A stretch of DNA of 64,000 nucleotides from Paenibacillus ottowii (GTDB lineage Bacteria > Bacillota > Bacilli > Paenibacillales > Paenibacillaceae): contig NZ_VIJZ01000001.1 of the NCBI RefSeq assembly GCF_006874425.1, positions 372,001-436,000 on the forward strand, given 5' to 3'. Position 1 is the stretch's first letter. The number at the start of each line of letters is the position of its first letter. The position numbers were made by a program, and so were the translations under genes. Shown piece by piece: positions 8,567 through 19,394 of the stretch. Below the pieces are notes generated by a model that was not told the DNA's origin, made no database searches, and saw only the letters and a program-made list of their open reading frames with translations.

Positions 8567-8619
8567 TTGACAAGATACAATTTGTATCATAAATTGATTA
8601 TGTAGTTACATAATGTATC
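8567..8619 (+). promoter_or_regulatory. Promoter and palindromic operator of the exopolysaccharide operon
   Basis: TTGACA (8567-8572), a 17-nt spacer and TAAATT (8590-8595). The spacer contains the palindrome GATACAA-T-TTGTATC (8574-8588). A second palindrome ATTATGTA-GT-TACATAAT lies at 8597-8614, and a further half-site TGTATC at 8614-8619. An operator between -35 and -10 is the classic position for repression. The divergent XRE gene is the obvious candidate regulator. The -35, spacer operator and -10 are almost identical to those at 30874-30902. Confidence 0.75.
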
Positions 8620-8838
8620 TGTATTTCATAGTTTTCACTTGTATCTTCATTTATATACCCTAAGAGGCCACCGATGATTGAGCATTTCGTGCGTATTCGC
8701 TGGCTAGACCTTCTATGCGCTATTATACAACATTTTACTATAGATTAGAGGGTCATGCATCGTTCTTTTCCCGTCATGCAGAGGATCAGTACAAGCGTTA
8801 TTCCATCGAAAACAAGTCAAGCAGGGAGGACTGGTCTT

Positions 8839-9588
8839 GTGCAGTTGAAAGAGTACATCCGTTTGATCCGCAAAAGAATGTGGTTGATTGGCAGTATTGT
8901 ACTGCTGGTGTGTACTGTAGTAGGCATAAAAAATGTATATTTTACCCCGCAGGTTTATGAAGCTACTGCAAAGCTCATTATTAACCAGACGCCACGGCCG
9001 GATCGTGCAGGTGTTGTCGATTACAGTGTAGTGCAAACCAACATAGCCTTAACGAACTCCTATAAGCAAATTATGATCTCCTCGGCGATTATGGATCAGG
9101 TGGTCGCCAGCTTCCCCGATCTTAAGGTTACTCCGTCAGCTTTGGCGCAAAAATTGAGAGTGAACACCGCAGGTGATTCACAGGTCATGGATGTTACAGT
9201 TCGCGACTTGTCGTATACAAAGGCTGTGAAAACCGTCAATGCGGTAGCCAAAGTATTCAAACGGCAAATCCCCTCTATCATGAAAATGGACAATGTCACC
9301 ATCCTAAGCGAAGCCAGTTTGAATGATCCAGCAGTTCCTGTGAACAATAATCCCGCTATACAGATTTTTATTGCTTTTGCCATTTCTTTATTGTTGGGAA
9401 TAGGCTTGGCGTTTTTGCTGGAGGTATTGGATGATACATTTAAGAATGAGGAGGATGTTGAAAAAGAGCTCGGTCTGCCTACCTTATCCCTGATTTCAAA
9501 AATGAAAAAAGAGGATAGACGCTCTGACAGCTCTACTACAACTCCTAAACAGATAGGTGAGGGACAATATGCCGCGATTAATCAATAA
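8839..9588 (+). CDS. Wzz/YveK-like polysaccharide co-polymerase / kinase modulator
   Basis: Membrane protein that partners with a BY-kinase to control chain length and export. It has 249 residues, an N-terminal TM (MWLIGSIVLLVCTVVGI), an extracytoplasmic Wzz-type domain starting YEATAKLII, and a second TM (about residues 173-195, IFIAFAISLLLGIGLAFLLE). A cytoplasmic tail follows (DDTFKNEEDVEKELGLPTL) that normally activates the kinase. GTG 8839 is chosen from the GGGAGG site 10 nt upstream and the family-typical MQLKEYIRLIRKR start; an in-frame ATG at 8755 would add 28 atypical residues. It overlaps the kinase gene by 20 bp. Confidence 0.85.
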   Translation: MQLKEYIRLIRKRMWLIGSIVLLVCTVVGIKNVYFTPQVYEATAKLIINQTPRPDRAGVVDYSVVQTNIALTNSYKQIMISSAIMDQVVASFPDLKVTPSALAQKLRVNTAGDSQVMDVTVRDLSYTKAVKTVNAVAKVFKRQIPSIMKMDNVTILSEASLNDPAVPVNNNPAIQIFIAFAISLLLGIGLAFLLEVLDDTFKNEEDVEKELGLPTLSLISKMKKEDRRSDSSTTTPKQIGEGQYAAINQ

Positions 9589-10246
9589 TCAGCTTGTTAC
9601 ATCCTTACATGCTCAGTCTTCCGTTTCGGAGGAATACCGCATGCTTCGCACTAACATCCAGTTTTCTTCTGTAGACGAGCCAATTGAAGTGATGATGGTG
9701 GCTTCTGCTCAGGCGGGTGAAGGCAGAACAGTCACGATTAGCAATTTGGCTGTAACCTATGCACAAGAGGGGAAAAAAGTGCTGGTTATGGATATGGATC
9801 TGCGTCGATCCTCTTTGCATCATATGTTTGGTTTGCGCAATCATACGGGACTGACACGGGTACTTGCCAATCAACAGCCATGGCAGGAGGTGGTTCAGGA
9901 AACCGAGATTGATCATCTGCATGCAATCACAGCTGGGCCGAATCCACCCAACCCGTCCGAGATGCTTAGTTCCCGTAGAATGAAGGCTCTACTAGTTGAC
10001 CTAAAAGAACATTATGACGTGATTTTGATGGATACGCCCCCACTGCTGTCTTTTCCGGATGGTCTCATTGTAAGCGCCATGTGTGATGGTGTCATTTTGG
10101 TAGTGCAGGCAGGGAAGGTCAAAAAGGATGTTGTTAAGAAAGCGAAGGCAAATTTGGAAAGAGTAAAGGCGCGCATTTTGGGTGTAGTGCTCAATAACGT
10201 GAAGCGCCGCACCGATCGTGGTATGGAGGAACGCAATCTGACATGA
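9569..10246 (+). CDS. CpsD/YwqD-type tyrosine kinase-like ATPase with altered Walker A
   Basis: Member of the BY-kinase family, expected to act with the preceding membrane modulator. It has 225 residues. It shows the N-terminal EEYRMLRTNIQFSS, Walker A' LVMDMDLRRSSLHH, NPSEMLSS, and Walker B VILMDTPPLL. Oddly, the P-loop reads AGEGRT, so Arg53 (AGA, 9725-9727) replaces the lysine that contacts ATP phosphates. The C-terminus (RRTDRGMEERNLT) also lacks the usual tyrosine cluster. It may be catalytically weak, or a scaffold/regulator. ATG 9569 follows GGTGAGGG. Confidence 0.85.
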   Translation: MPRLINNQLVTSLHAQSSVSEEYRMLRTNIQFSSVDEPIEVMMVASAQAGEGRTVTISNLAVTYAQEGKKVLVMDMDLRRSSLHHMFGLRNHTGLTRVLANQQPWQEVVQETEIDHLHAITAGPNPPNPSEMLSSRRMKALLVDLKEHYDVILMDTPPLLSFPDGLIVSAMCDGVILVVQAGKVKKDVVKKAKANLERVKARILGVVLNNVKRRTDRGMEERNLT

Positions 10247-10330
10247 ATAAATCGAAGGAAATAAGAATATATAAAATTCTTTTAACAATGTATAAATAAT
10301 ATTTATCAATGAGGAGCGAGGTGATGAGAC

Positions 10331-11029
10331 GTGTCTTCTTCCCGCTCGAACGAGGCCGAAGCGTTGGGCGCGTCAGTGGATGTATATTCGGTCGCTCATG
10401 GGCTTGAACGACGACAAGGATGGAGCATATATCCGCTCGTAAAGCGAAGTATGGATATTATATTGTCTTTTATTGGAATTATCGTACTGTGCCCGGTATT
10501 TCTACTCGTCATTTTGTTGATTAAGCTGGAGGACCCCAAGGGGAGTGCATTATTTTATCAAATACGTATTGGCAAACATGAGCGGCCGTTTCGTATGATC
10601 AAATTTCGTTCCATGGTGTCTGATGCCGAAGCCAGATTGTCTGCACTGCTGGAGGAAAATGAAATTGAGGGTGCAATGTTCAAAATGCGGGACGATCCCC
10701 GCATTACCCGTGTCGGCCGCTTTCTTCGCAGAACGAGTATCGACGAACTACCGCAACTCTTCAATGTACTGCGTGGACATATGAGCCTTGTAGGACCCAG
10801 ACCCCCTCTGCCAAGAGAAGTCCATGATTACACCATGAGGGATAAGCTACGTCTGACAGTTACACCGGGCTGCACTGGACTATGGCAGATCAGTGGTCGC
10901 AATCATCTAAGCTTTGACCAGATGGTTGAACTGGATTTGGAGTACATATCTAGACGCAGTTTCCGCACGGATATGATCATCATGCTGAAAACATTTCGTG
11001 TGCTGTTGGGCTCCAAAGATGCATATTAA
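10331..11029 (+). CDS. Undecaprenyl-phosphate sugar phosphotransferase (priming enzyme)
   Basis: Starts repeat-unit assembly by moving a sugar-1-phosphate from a nucleotide sugar to undecaprenyl phosphate. It has 232 residues. One hydrophobic hairpin (KRSMDIILSFIGIIVLCPVF, about 38-65) precedes the bacterial sugar transferase domain: FYQIRIGKHERPFRMIKFRS, the DDPRITRVGRFLRRTSIDEL block and the LVGPRPP signature. Short form without extra N-terminal TMs, as in WbaP/EpsL C-terminal-type enzymes. GTG 10331 follows GAGGTGATG. The sugar (glucose or galactose) cannot be read from sequence. Confidence 0.93.
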   Translation: MSSSRSNEAEALGASVDVYSVAHGLERRQGWSIYPLVKRSMDIILSFIGIIVLCPVFLLVILLIKLEDPKGSALFYQIRIGKHERPFRMIKFRSMVSDAEARLSALLEENEIEGAMFKMRDDPRITRVGRFLRRTSIDELPQLFNVLRGHMSLVGPRPPLPREVHDYTMRDKLRLTVTPGCTGLWQISGRNHLSFDQMVELDLEYISRRSFRTDMIIMLKTFRVLLGSKDAY

Positions 11030-11062
11030 AGTCAATTTAACAAAGAGGGGTAGGAGAGAAGG

Positions 11063-13011
<1,949 letters not shown>

Positions 13012-13134
13012 GAGGTGAAAGAGGCCACCCGCTGGCTGGGGGGTCTCTTCGTTGTACACGATTTCAGCTGCATTAACAGATCAACAGGTTATAAAGCTGT
13101 GTTTGAGGTCATTTTTCAAGATGGAGTAGAACCT

Positions 13135-14478
13135 ATGACATTAGTCAAGAAACGTGTCAAACCGCGCAGAAGCTTATTGGTGAATACATCCTGGCTGTTC
13201 GGTGACAAAATGATCCGCATGGTGTTCGGGCTGGCAGTCAGCATTATCATGGCGAGGGTGTTAGGACCAGAGGAACTGGGAAAATGGAATTATGCGGAAT
13301 CCTTTTTCGGAATGTTTCTAATTTTCACGACCCTTGGCTTTGATTCAATATTAGTACGCGATCTTGTCAAAGATCCCAAGGATGAGCACGAGCTATTGGG
13401 GACAGCGGTTCTGCTGAAGTTGTTAGGTACTTTGGTAGCCATTGTACTGTCCTATTCCTTTATTTCACTGCTCAGACCGGAAGACAGTTCAGTACGGTTA
13501 ATCAATCTGATTCTGGCTACAGCCTCGGTATTTCAGTTGTTTGATATTATCGACTACTGGTTCCGTGCGCAGATGTTGTCCAAATATACGGTTGTTGCCA
13601 AGAATACCGCCTTTGTCCTCGGTTCCACCGCAAAAATCGTTTTACTGTTGTCCGGTACTCCAATCTGGACAGTGGCGTTGTGTGCTCATGGAGAGTTTCT
13701 GCTGGGGAGCTTGCTGCTGCTGTATTTCTTCCATAAGGAAGGACGGCGTGTGAACAAGTGGACGTTCCGCTTCACGACTGCTCGGCGAATCATGGATCAC
13801 AGCTGGCCGCTTATTTTGTCCTCCTCCGCTGTGTATGTGCAGGCACGGATCGATCAGGTCATTATCGGTGAAATGTTGGGAAACGAAGCGGTCGGGCAAT
13901 ACTCCGTTGCACTCCGACTCATCGAGGTGCTGGGCTTTATCCCGGTCGTTCTAACAACAGCCTATGCTCCAGTGGTAACGCGTTCCAAGCAAACAGGAAG
14001 CGATGAATACAGACGGACGTTGTCTAACGTGTATCGGCTGATGTTTATATGCTTTCTTGTGACTTCAGTTCCCTTATTTTTTCTATCCCAATGGGTAGTA
14101 GTTGTGCTGTATGGGAGAGAGTTCACTGAAGCAGGCTCGCTGCTGTCACTGTTTGCGATTCGTCTATTTTTCACCAACTTTAGTGTCGCCAAAAGCTTGT
14201 TTATCACCAACGAAAATTTGTTCAAATACACGCTGCTGACCTCGGTAATTGGTGCGGTTACGAATATCGCCTTCAATTACGCGCTGATCCCATGGCTTGG
14301 GGTTCGAGGGTCCTTAGTGGCGACGATTTTGTCCTTTACGATATCTGTATTTCTAATGGATTTGTTGTTTAAGGAAGTCAAAGCCAATTTGGGTTGGATG
14401 ATGAAGTCCATTCTGACCTTCTGGCATGTTCATATTACAGTACCGAAAGTTGGAGAGAACAATCATGATACCGATTAA
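13135..14478 (+). CDS. Wzx-type oligosaccharide flippase (MOP superfamily)
   Basis: Flips lipid-linked repeat units across the membrane. 447 residues with about 12-14 hydrophobic segments, an N-terminal NTSWLFGDKMIRMVFGL typical of RfbX/Wzx, and a conserved ARVLGPEELGKWNYAESF. ATG 13135 follows ATGGAG by 8 nt; the open frame begins at 13015 but those 40 residues do not fit the family. A 123-bp leader with a GC-rich patch separates it from gmd. It overlaps the next gene by 14 bp. Confidence 0.9.
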   Translation: MTLVKKRVKPRRSLLVNTSWLFGDKMIRMVFGLAVSIIMARVLGPEELGKWNYAESFFGMFLIFTTLGFDSILVRDLVKDPKDEHELLGTAVLLKLLGTLVAIVLSYSFISLLRPEDSSVRLINLILATASVFQLFDIIDYWFRAQMLSKYTVVAKNTAFVLGSTAKIVLLLSGTPIWTVALCAHGEFLLGSLLLLYFFHKEGRRVNKWTFRFTTARRIMDHSWPLILSSSAVYVQARIDQVIIGEMLGNEAVGQYSVALRLIEVLGFIPVVLTTAYAPVVTRSKQTGSDEYRRTLSNVYRLMFICFLVTSVPLFFLSQWVVVVLYGREFTEAGSLLSLFAIRLFFTNFSVAKSLFITNENLFKYTLLTSVIGAVTNIAFNYALIPWLGVRGSLVATILSFTISVFLMDLLFKEVKANLGWMMKSILTFWHVHITVPKVGENNHDTD

Positions 14479-15733
14479 ACCGTTTGTTCGGCATGAGGAA
14501 CAGTGCCCGCATTGTGGAGGTACGTTACATGGTGGAGAGGTGCTGTGGCAGGGAATCCACGTATGTGTCAGTACTAAATGTGAGGGTTGCGGACGTGAAT
14601 ACCTTGAGGACATGAGGGTGGGTCATGCGACGTATTCACCTTATCGTGTAGAAATGCCTGACTATACCCTGACCGGTGATGCGAAGTCAAGAAAATGGCT
14701 CGGAGAGCCTTTGCGGCAATCGTTGATGAATCCTTCCTATGATTTAGCAGTCGGTATGACCGTGCATAAAAAGAAAGCTTCTTCGCGTGTAATCATTGTC
14801 AACACTATAGATTATTTGTATGGCCATGCATTGCTCAAGCTGCTGAATGTTCAGCGCGAATATGAGCAATCGCCGGAATTAGGGATCATCGTTATTGTGC
14901 AAAAGTCGCTGGAGTGGATGGTGCCAGCATATGTATCTGAGATTTGGACGGTTGATGTACCGTTCAGCAAGGCACGAAACTTTTATCCTATGCTGCATCA
15001 TCGGATGATTGAGGAATTGATGCGTTTTGATGAGGTGTACATCAGTCCGGCATATTCACATCCCAACCAGTTTGAAATTGAGCAATTTACAGGTGTTGCG
15101 CGTTATGACGAGGAACGTGAACCGAATCCACGTATTACCTTTGTATGGAGAGAAGACCGCTTGTGGAGCGGCAGCCATCATATGGCCAGAGCGGTGCAAA
15201 AGTTTCCACAACTCAAACGTGGACTGAAACCGCTAATTTACCATCAACGGAGCAAAATCATCAGGCTGTTCCGCAGGCTGAGAGAAAGCTTCCCTGATCA
15301 TCGTTTTACTGTTGCGGGACTCGGGCGCACAGGGAGCTTCCCGGCATGGATTTCTGACGAGCGTGTATCACGCTTCGACCGGGAAAGTGAGCTGCGGGTA
15401 TGCGAAATATACGCAGCCAGCCGATTAGTCATCGGCATTCATGGCTCCAATATGCTGCTGCCTTCTGCACATGCAGGTATGACGATCGATCTGATGCCTA
15501 AGGACCGATGGGGCAATTATGCCCAGGACATTTTATTTCACGAAACGGATCATCGGCTTACAGCCTACAAATATCGCTTTGTGCCGATGGAATCAAGCGT
15601 GACCTTGGTAGCGGGTATGGCAGCCGCTCAGCTTAAAGGGGCAGACCATTTTAATATGCAGATGATGGAGGAAAGACAGCGGCAGGGGGACCATTCAAGT
15701 TGGAGGGGGAAGGCCGCTTCGGGCAGGGTTTGA
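14465..15733 (+). CDS. Putative glycosyltransferase-like protein with N-terminal zinc ribbon
   Basis: Not assigned to a family with confidence. 422 residues. Residues about 14-40 hold CPHCGG and CEGCG, a probable Cys4 zinc ribbon. The rest is soluble, with an alpha/beta character and a C-terminal VIGIHGSNMLLPSAHAG block resembling the nucleotide-sugar loop of DUF563/GT61-like or ADP-heptose-type transferases. It is translationally coupled to the flippase (14-bp overlap, GGAGAG before the ATG) and is the last gene before a repeat-bounded gap. A role in repeat-unit assembly or modification is inferred from position. Confidence 0.6.
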   Translation: MIPIKPFVRHEEQCPHCGGTLHGGEVLWQGIHVCVSTKCEGCGREYLEDMRVGHATYSPYRVEMPDYTLTGDAKSRKWLGEPLRQSLMNPSYDLAVGMTVHKKKASSRVIIVNTIDYLYGHALLKLLNVQREYEQSPELGIIVIVQKSLEWMVPAYVSEIWTVDVPFSKARNFYPMLHHRMIEELMRFDEVYISPAYSHPNQFEIEQFTGVARYDEEREPNPRITFVWREDRLWSGSHHMARAVQKFPQLKRGLKPLIYHQRSKIIRLFRRLRESFPDHRFTVAGLGRTGSFPAWISDERVSRFDRESELRVCEIYAASRLVIGIHGSNMLLPSAHAGMTIDLMPKDRWGNYAQDILFHETDHRLTAYKYRFVPMESSVTLVAGMAAAQLKGADHFNMQMMEERQRQGDHSSWRGKAASGRV

Positions 15734-15773
15734 TCTTGGAGCGGTTAATGTGGATGGCAGTCCGCTGCGGGAC

Positions 15774-15850
15774 GGGTTTGATCTTCCGATCGCTGTTGAC
15801 GTGGGATTCTTTGGTTTGAATAAGCCCTATAGAGGGCGGAATCCCACGGC
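15774..15850 (+). repeat. Dispersed palindromic repeat, copy C (truncated)
   Basis: Carries GTTTGATCTTCCGATCGCTG, then GTGGGATTC and GAATCCCAC arms around a different loop. The right outer block found in copy A is missing. Confidence 0.7.
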
Positions 15851-15910
15851 ACTTTATGCCTGCATTCCCTTTTTTAAGATGGGGTGACTTTATGGAAACG
15901 GCGGTCAGTA

Positions 15911-16045
15911 GCGGAGCGGTCCATTTGAATCTGAAGAAGCGCTAGCGTCTGCCTTTGCAGTGGAATTCCTACCTCGTAATGTTTTATATACCCTGGAATC
16001 CCACTGCAACAGCGATCGGAAGATCAAATGGAGTGCGCAGCGGCC
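15911..16045 (-). repeat. Dispersed palindromic repeat, copy D
   Basis: GCGGAGCGGTCCATTTGAAT, GAAGAAGCGCTAGCG, GCAGTGGAATTC and GGAATCCCACTGC arms, then AACAGCGATCGGAAGATCAA. Closest to copy A in inverted orientation; it ends about 55 bp before the next glycosyltransferase. Confidence 0.8.
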
Positions 16046-16101
16046 TCTGAACCCTCCGCCTCCCATAATTCACCCAATATGAAATGGCAGGAGTACTGAT
16101 G

Positions 16102-17316
16102 ATGATTCCAAAAATATTGTATCTTCGCAACTTTGCCAGCAAGGTGAATGGAGCCTCATACAATTTGCAGGAAGTTGGCTTGGGTAAAGCGCTCGTCCGT
16201 AAAGGCTTCGATTGCGATATTGTTTACTACAACGATCGTAAGGAGACCCATCTGGAACAGATTTACCAGCACGAAGGATGCACCTTGCGTATTATCTGGC
16301 TGCACGGGTTCAAGTTTTTAAGCAACAGCATCTACAGAGATGTTCTCAAAGATTCTTTTCTGAAAGCTTATGACCTGGTCATTACTACAGAATACAACCA
16401 GATTATGACCTATCTGCTTTCCCGCAAATGCCCCGACAAGCTGGCGCTATATCACGGACCATACCGGGATAACACGCATGCGCTGATCCGCAAACTGTAC
16501 GATGCTATGCTGCTGCCTAAGGTGACAAAGTCTCTACGCCGAACCTATGTTAAATCCGATCTGGCCAAGCGCTATCTGGAGAATAAAGGCTTTAACAACG
16601 TAATAACGATCGGAGTCGGACTGGATCGCAGCAATGTAGAGAAAGGATTCAACAGTGACGACAACAGTGGAGCGCGCGAGGAAAACCGTGAAGTTGCGAA
16701 TGAGCTGCGTCGGATCGGAGATCGCCCGGTGCTACTGTATGTCGGTGTACTGGAGGAACGAAGAAATATACGTTTTATGCTGAATACGTTCAAAAGAGTA
16801 CTCCAAAGGCATCCTGCCTGCCTTTTGTTAATGGTTGGGAATGGACGGAAAGTAGATACGGATCGCTATTGGGCATATGCCCAGCAACTGGGGTTGACGG
16901 ATAGCATTATACATTTTCCAAGAGTGGAGCAACGTCATCTGTGGCAGATCTACGGAGCGGCAGATGTGATGCTGTTTCCGACGCAATACGATATTTTTGG
17001 TATGGTGCTGCTGGAAAGTATGCTGTTCCGCGTTCCGATTATTTCCTCGGTGAACGGTGGCTCGGTTACCTTGATTGAGGATGGGGTAAGCGGAGTGATG
17101 CTGAGAAGTTTTTCGGAAGAGGAATGGGCAGGTCGCATAGGCACGCTGCTGGAGAATGCTGAGCTTAGACGAAGCTTGGCCGAACAAGCATTCCTTACGA
17201 TCGAGCGGATGTCGTGGGATCGGATTGCGGATGATATCGTAAGCCAGCAACGGGCTCAACCTATGAGTTCCAATCACGTTATGCAATCAACACAGGAAAG
17301 AGGGGCAGCCACGTGA
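16102..17316 (+). CDS. GT4-type glycosyltransferase
   Basis: GT-B retaining transferase that adds a sugar to the lipid-linked repeat unit. 404 residues: N-terminal ILYLRNFASKVNGA with the G-A-S loop, central VLLYVGVLEERRNIRFML, and the C-terminal donor site FPTQYDIFGMVLLESML with the E-x7-E pattern. GGCAGGAG is 8 nt before ATG 16102; ATGs at 16084 and 16099 are alternatives. It overlaps the next gene by 4 bp. Donor and linkage are not readable from sequence. Confidence 0.9.
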   Translation: MIPKILYLRNFASKVNGASYNLQEVGLGKALVRKGFDCDIVYYNDRKETHLEQIYQHEGCTLRIIWLHGFKFLSNSIYRDVLKDSFLKAYDLVITTEYNQIMTYLLSRKCPDKLALYHGPYRDNTHALIRKLYDAMLLPKVTKSLRRTYVKSDLAKRYLENKGFNNVITIGVGLDRSNVEKGFNSDDNSGAREENREVANELRRIGDRPVLLYVGVLEERRNIRFMLNTFKRVLQRHPACLLLMVGNGRKVDTDRYWAYAQQLGLTDSIIHFPRVEQRHLWQIYGAADVMLFPTQYDIFGMVLLESMLFRVPIISSVNGGSVTLIEDGVSGVMLRSFSEEEWAGRIGTLLENAELRRSLAEQAFLTIERMSWDRIADDIVSQQRAQPMSSNHVMQSTQERGAAT

Positions 17317-18554
17317 GTCAACAGGTTAGCAGACGAATGACCCCGCCTGTAAGCAAAGTACTGATCATCCATAACTTTTATCAGCAAAGTGGGGGAGAAG
17401 ACAAGGTTGTCGAGCAGGAATCGGCTATGCTGCGTTCCAGAGGAATAGAGACGGAGCATTATTATGTGCATAACGACAGCATTAAAAGCAAAGGGTTGGC
17501 CAACATGGCCAAGCTGGCGGTGGAGGCGACATGGTCCTTCCCGGAATTCAAAAGGATCAAAGAGCTGCTTTTGCGGGTGAAACCGGATGTGGTACATGTG
17601 CACAATTTTTTCCCAGTTATATCCCCTTCGGTCTATCATGCCTGTGAACGGCTGGGGATTCCGGTGGTCCAGACCCTGCATAATTACAGGCTGATTTGTC
17701 CGGCGGCAACCTTTATGCGAGGGAATGAGGTTTGTGAAAAATGCTTGCACGGCTCGCTGCTGCATTCCATCCGTCATGGATGTTACCGAGGCTCGCAGCT
17801 GCAGACGATTCCGGTGGCGGCGATGATTAAGTTCAACGAGCTGATCGGCACATGGCAGCACAAGGTAAGCCGCTATATTGCGCTGACGCAGTTTGCACGG
17901 GACAAATTTGCCGAAAGCGGCCTTCCGCTGGACCGCATCGCAGTGAAACCGAATTTTATCCATCATCAAACGGTGAAAGCCAAGTATGATCCTAATGATC
18001 GTTATTTGTTGTTCGTGGGGCGGATTTCCGCTGAAAAGGGGGTTCGCAATTTGCTGCAGGCCTGGTCACAGCTGGAAAATCGAGACGGATTGAGGCTACT
18101 CATCATTGGGGATGGTCCGGAAAAGGCTGAACTGGCTGCAGCTTATCCGCAGGAAGATATTCAGTTTCTCGGCAAGCAGGATGGAGACACGGTGTTGAAT
18201 TTTATGAGCCGGGCCATGTATGTCATGGTGCCTTCCATTTGGTATGAAGGTTTTCCGATGACGATTGTAGAGTCCTATTCCGTAGGAACGCCAGTATTGT
18301 GCAGCCGAATCGGCGCACTGGAGGAAGTCGTGAAGGACGGGGTGACGGGTTTCCATTTTCAACATGACGATCTGGAAAATATAAAGACCGTGATTCGCCA
18401 TGCAGTTGCCTATGAGAACTATACAGCTATGCGGCAGAAGGTGGCGGAAAACTATGCCGCACATTACACGGAAGAAGTGAATGTGAAGCAACTGTTGGCG
18501 ATATATAGCGAGGTCATGGAGGAATGTGACAATGAAGCAGCCGCCCCAGTATAG
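17313..18554 (+). CDS. GT4-type glycosyltransferase
   Basis: 413 residues, GT-B fold. N-terminal IIHNFYQQSGGEDKVVEQE, a DVVHVHNFFPVISPSVYHAC motif, FVGRISAEKGVRNLLQAW and the donor-binding VPSIWYEGFPMTIVESYS with the E-x7-E pair. GTG 17313 overlaps the previous stop (GTGA) and follows AAAGAGGGG, so the two transferases are translationally coupled. Probably builds the repeat unit; sugar specificity unknown. Confidence 0.9.
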   Translation: MSQQVSRRMTPPVSKVLIIHNFYQQSGGEDKVVEQESAMLRSRGIETEHYYVHNDSIKSKGLANMAKLAVEATWSFPEFKRIKELLLRVKPDVVHVHNFFPVISPSVYHACERLGIPVVQTLHNYRLICPAATFMRGNEVCEKCLHGSLLHSIRHGCYRGSQLQTIPVAAMIKFNELIGTWQHKVSRYIALTQFARDKFAESGLPLDRIAVKPNFIHHQTVKAKYDPNDRYLLFVGRISAEKGVRNLLQAWSQLENRDGLRLLIIGDGPEKAELAAAYPQEDIQFLGKQDGDTVLNFMSRAMYVMVPSIWYEGFPMTIVESYSVGTPVLCSRIGALEEVVKDGVTGFHFQHDDLENIKTVIRHAVAYENYTAMRQKVAENYAAHYTEEVNVKQLLAIYSEVMEECDNEAAAPV

Positions 18555-19341
18555 AGTCGGAAGGATTGCGAGCACAGATGTTGCAGCACTGACATTTCAG
18601 GAGACGGTACATACGCTGGAACAATGGGCAGTCGGACGAAAGGACAGCTATGTATGTATTTGCAACACCCATTCCATTGTCACGGCCGGGAATCAGCCCG
18701 AGTTCCACGAAGCGCTCACTCAGGCTGATTTGTGTACTCCAGACGGTATGCCACTGGTATGGGCGCTCAAGCTGTACGGGTTTGAGCGTCAGGATCGGGT
18801 GGATGGTCCCAGTTTGATGCTGAAGTTGTGCGAACGTGCGCCACAAATGGGGGTGAGCGTATACTTTTACGGCAGTACGCCAGATACGCTGGATAGCTTA
18901 AAAGACAGGATAGGGCAGGATTATCCTGGAATTCGTATCGCGGGCAGCTTTTCACCGCCATTTCGTGAACTTCAGCCAGCTGAGGAGAAGCGGATCGTTG
19001 AGGAAATCAATGCCTCAGGTGCGCATATCATATTCGTTAGTCTGGGCTGCCCAAAGCAGGAAATCTGGATGCATCGCAACAAAGATCGTATCCGAGGCGT
19101 GATGATCGGAGTAGGGGCAGCCTTTGACTATATTACAGGCAAGGTTCGCAGACCGCCGCTAACGGTACAAAGGCTGGGACTGGAATGGCTTTACCGTCTG
19201 CTCTGTGAGCCAAAACGTTTGTGGAAGAGATATGCGTATAACAATCCAATGTATATCTATCGTTTTCTCAAATCCTATCGGCATAATAAAAGGCTCACGC
19301 TCTATCATAATCGGCATACAGGGAGAGGCATAGAGAAGTAA
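18532..19341 (+). CDS. WecG/TagA/CpsF family glycosyltransferase (GT26)
   Basis: Membrane-associated transferase of the N-acetylmannosaminuronate/TagA family, usually adding the second sugar to a lipid-linked acceptor. 269 residues with VCICNTHSIVTAGNQPEF, the TPDGMPLVWALKLYG active-site block (catalytic Asp), YFYGSTPDTLD, FVSLGCPKQEIWM, GVGAAFDYITGKVRRPP and GLEWLYRLLCEPKRLWKRY. ATG 18532 lies 9 nt after GGAGG; GTG 18526 is too close. It overlaps the previous gene. Confidence 0.92.
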   Translation: MKQPPQYRVGRIASTDVAALTFQETVHTLEQWAVGRKDSYVCICNTHSIVTAGNQPEFHEALTQADLCTPDGMPLVWALKLYGFERQDRVDGPSLMLKLCERAPQMGVSVYFYGSTPDTLDSLKDRIGQDYPGIRIAGSFSPPFRELQPAEEKRIVEEINASGAHIIFVSLGCPKQEIWMHRNKDRIRGVMIGVGAAFDYITGKVRRPPLTVQRLGLEWLYRLLCEPKRLWKRYAYNNPMYIYRFLKSYRHNKRLTLYHNRHTGRGIEK

Positions 19342-19394
19342 AGCGGAGCAAAAGTACGATGCAATGAGACAGCATGTAAAAGGGGGAATTGTTT

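Larger units (their letters stand above)
15734..16101. other. Gene-free gap bounded by an inverted repeat pair
   Basis: About 370 bp without a gene. It holds repeat copy C (partial, + orientation) and copy D (- orientation), the same arrangement as in the gap at 1274-2027. GGGTTTGATCTT also occurs twice at 15726-15737 and 15775-15786. Confidence 0.7.

Noticed and set aside
16828-17286. 152-codon antisense frame in a glycosyltransferase gene
   Set aside because: Shadow of the GT4 gene; no SD or domain.
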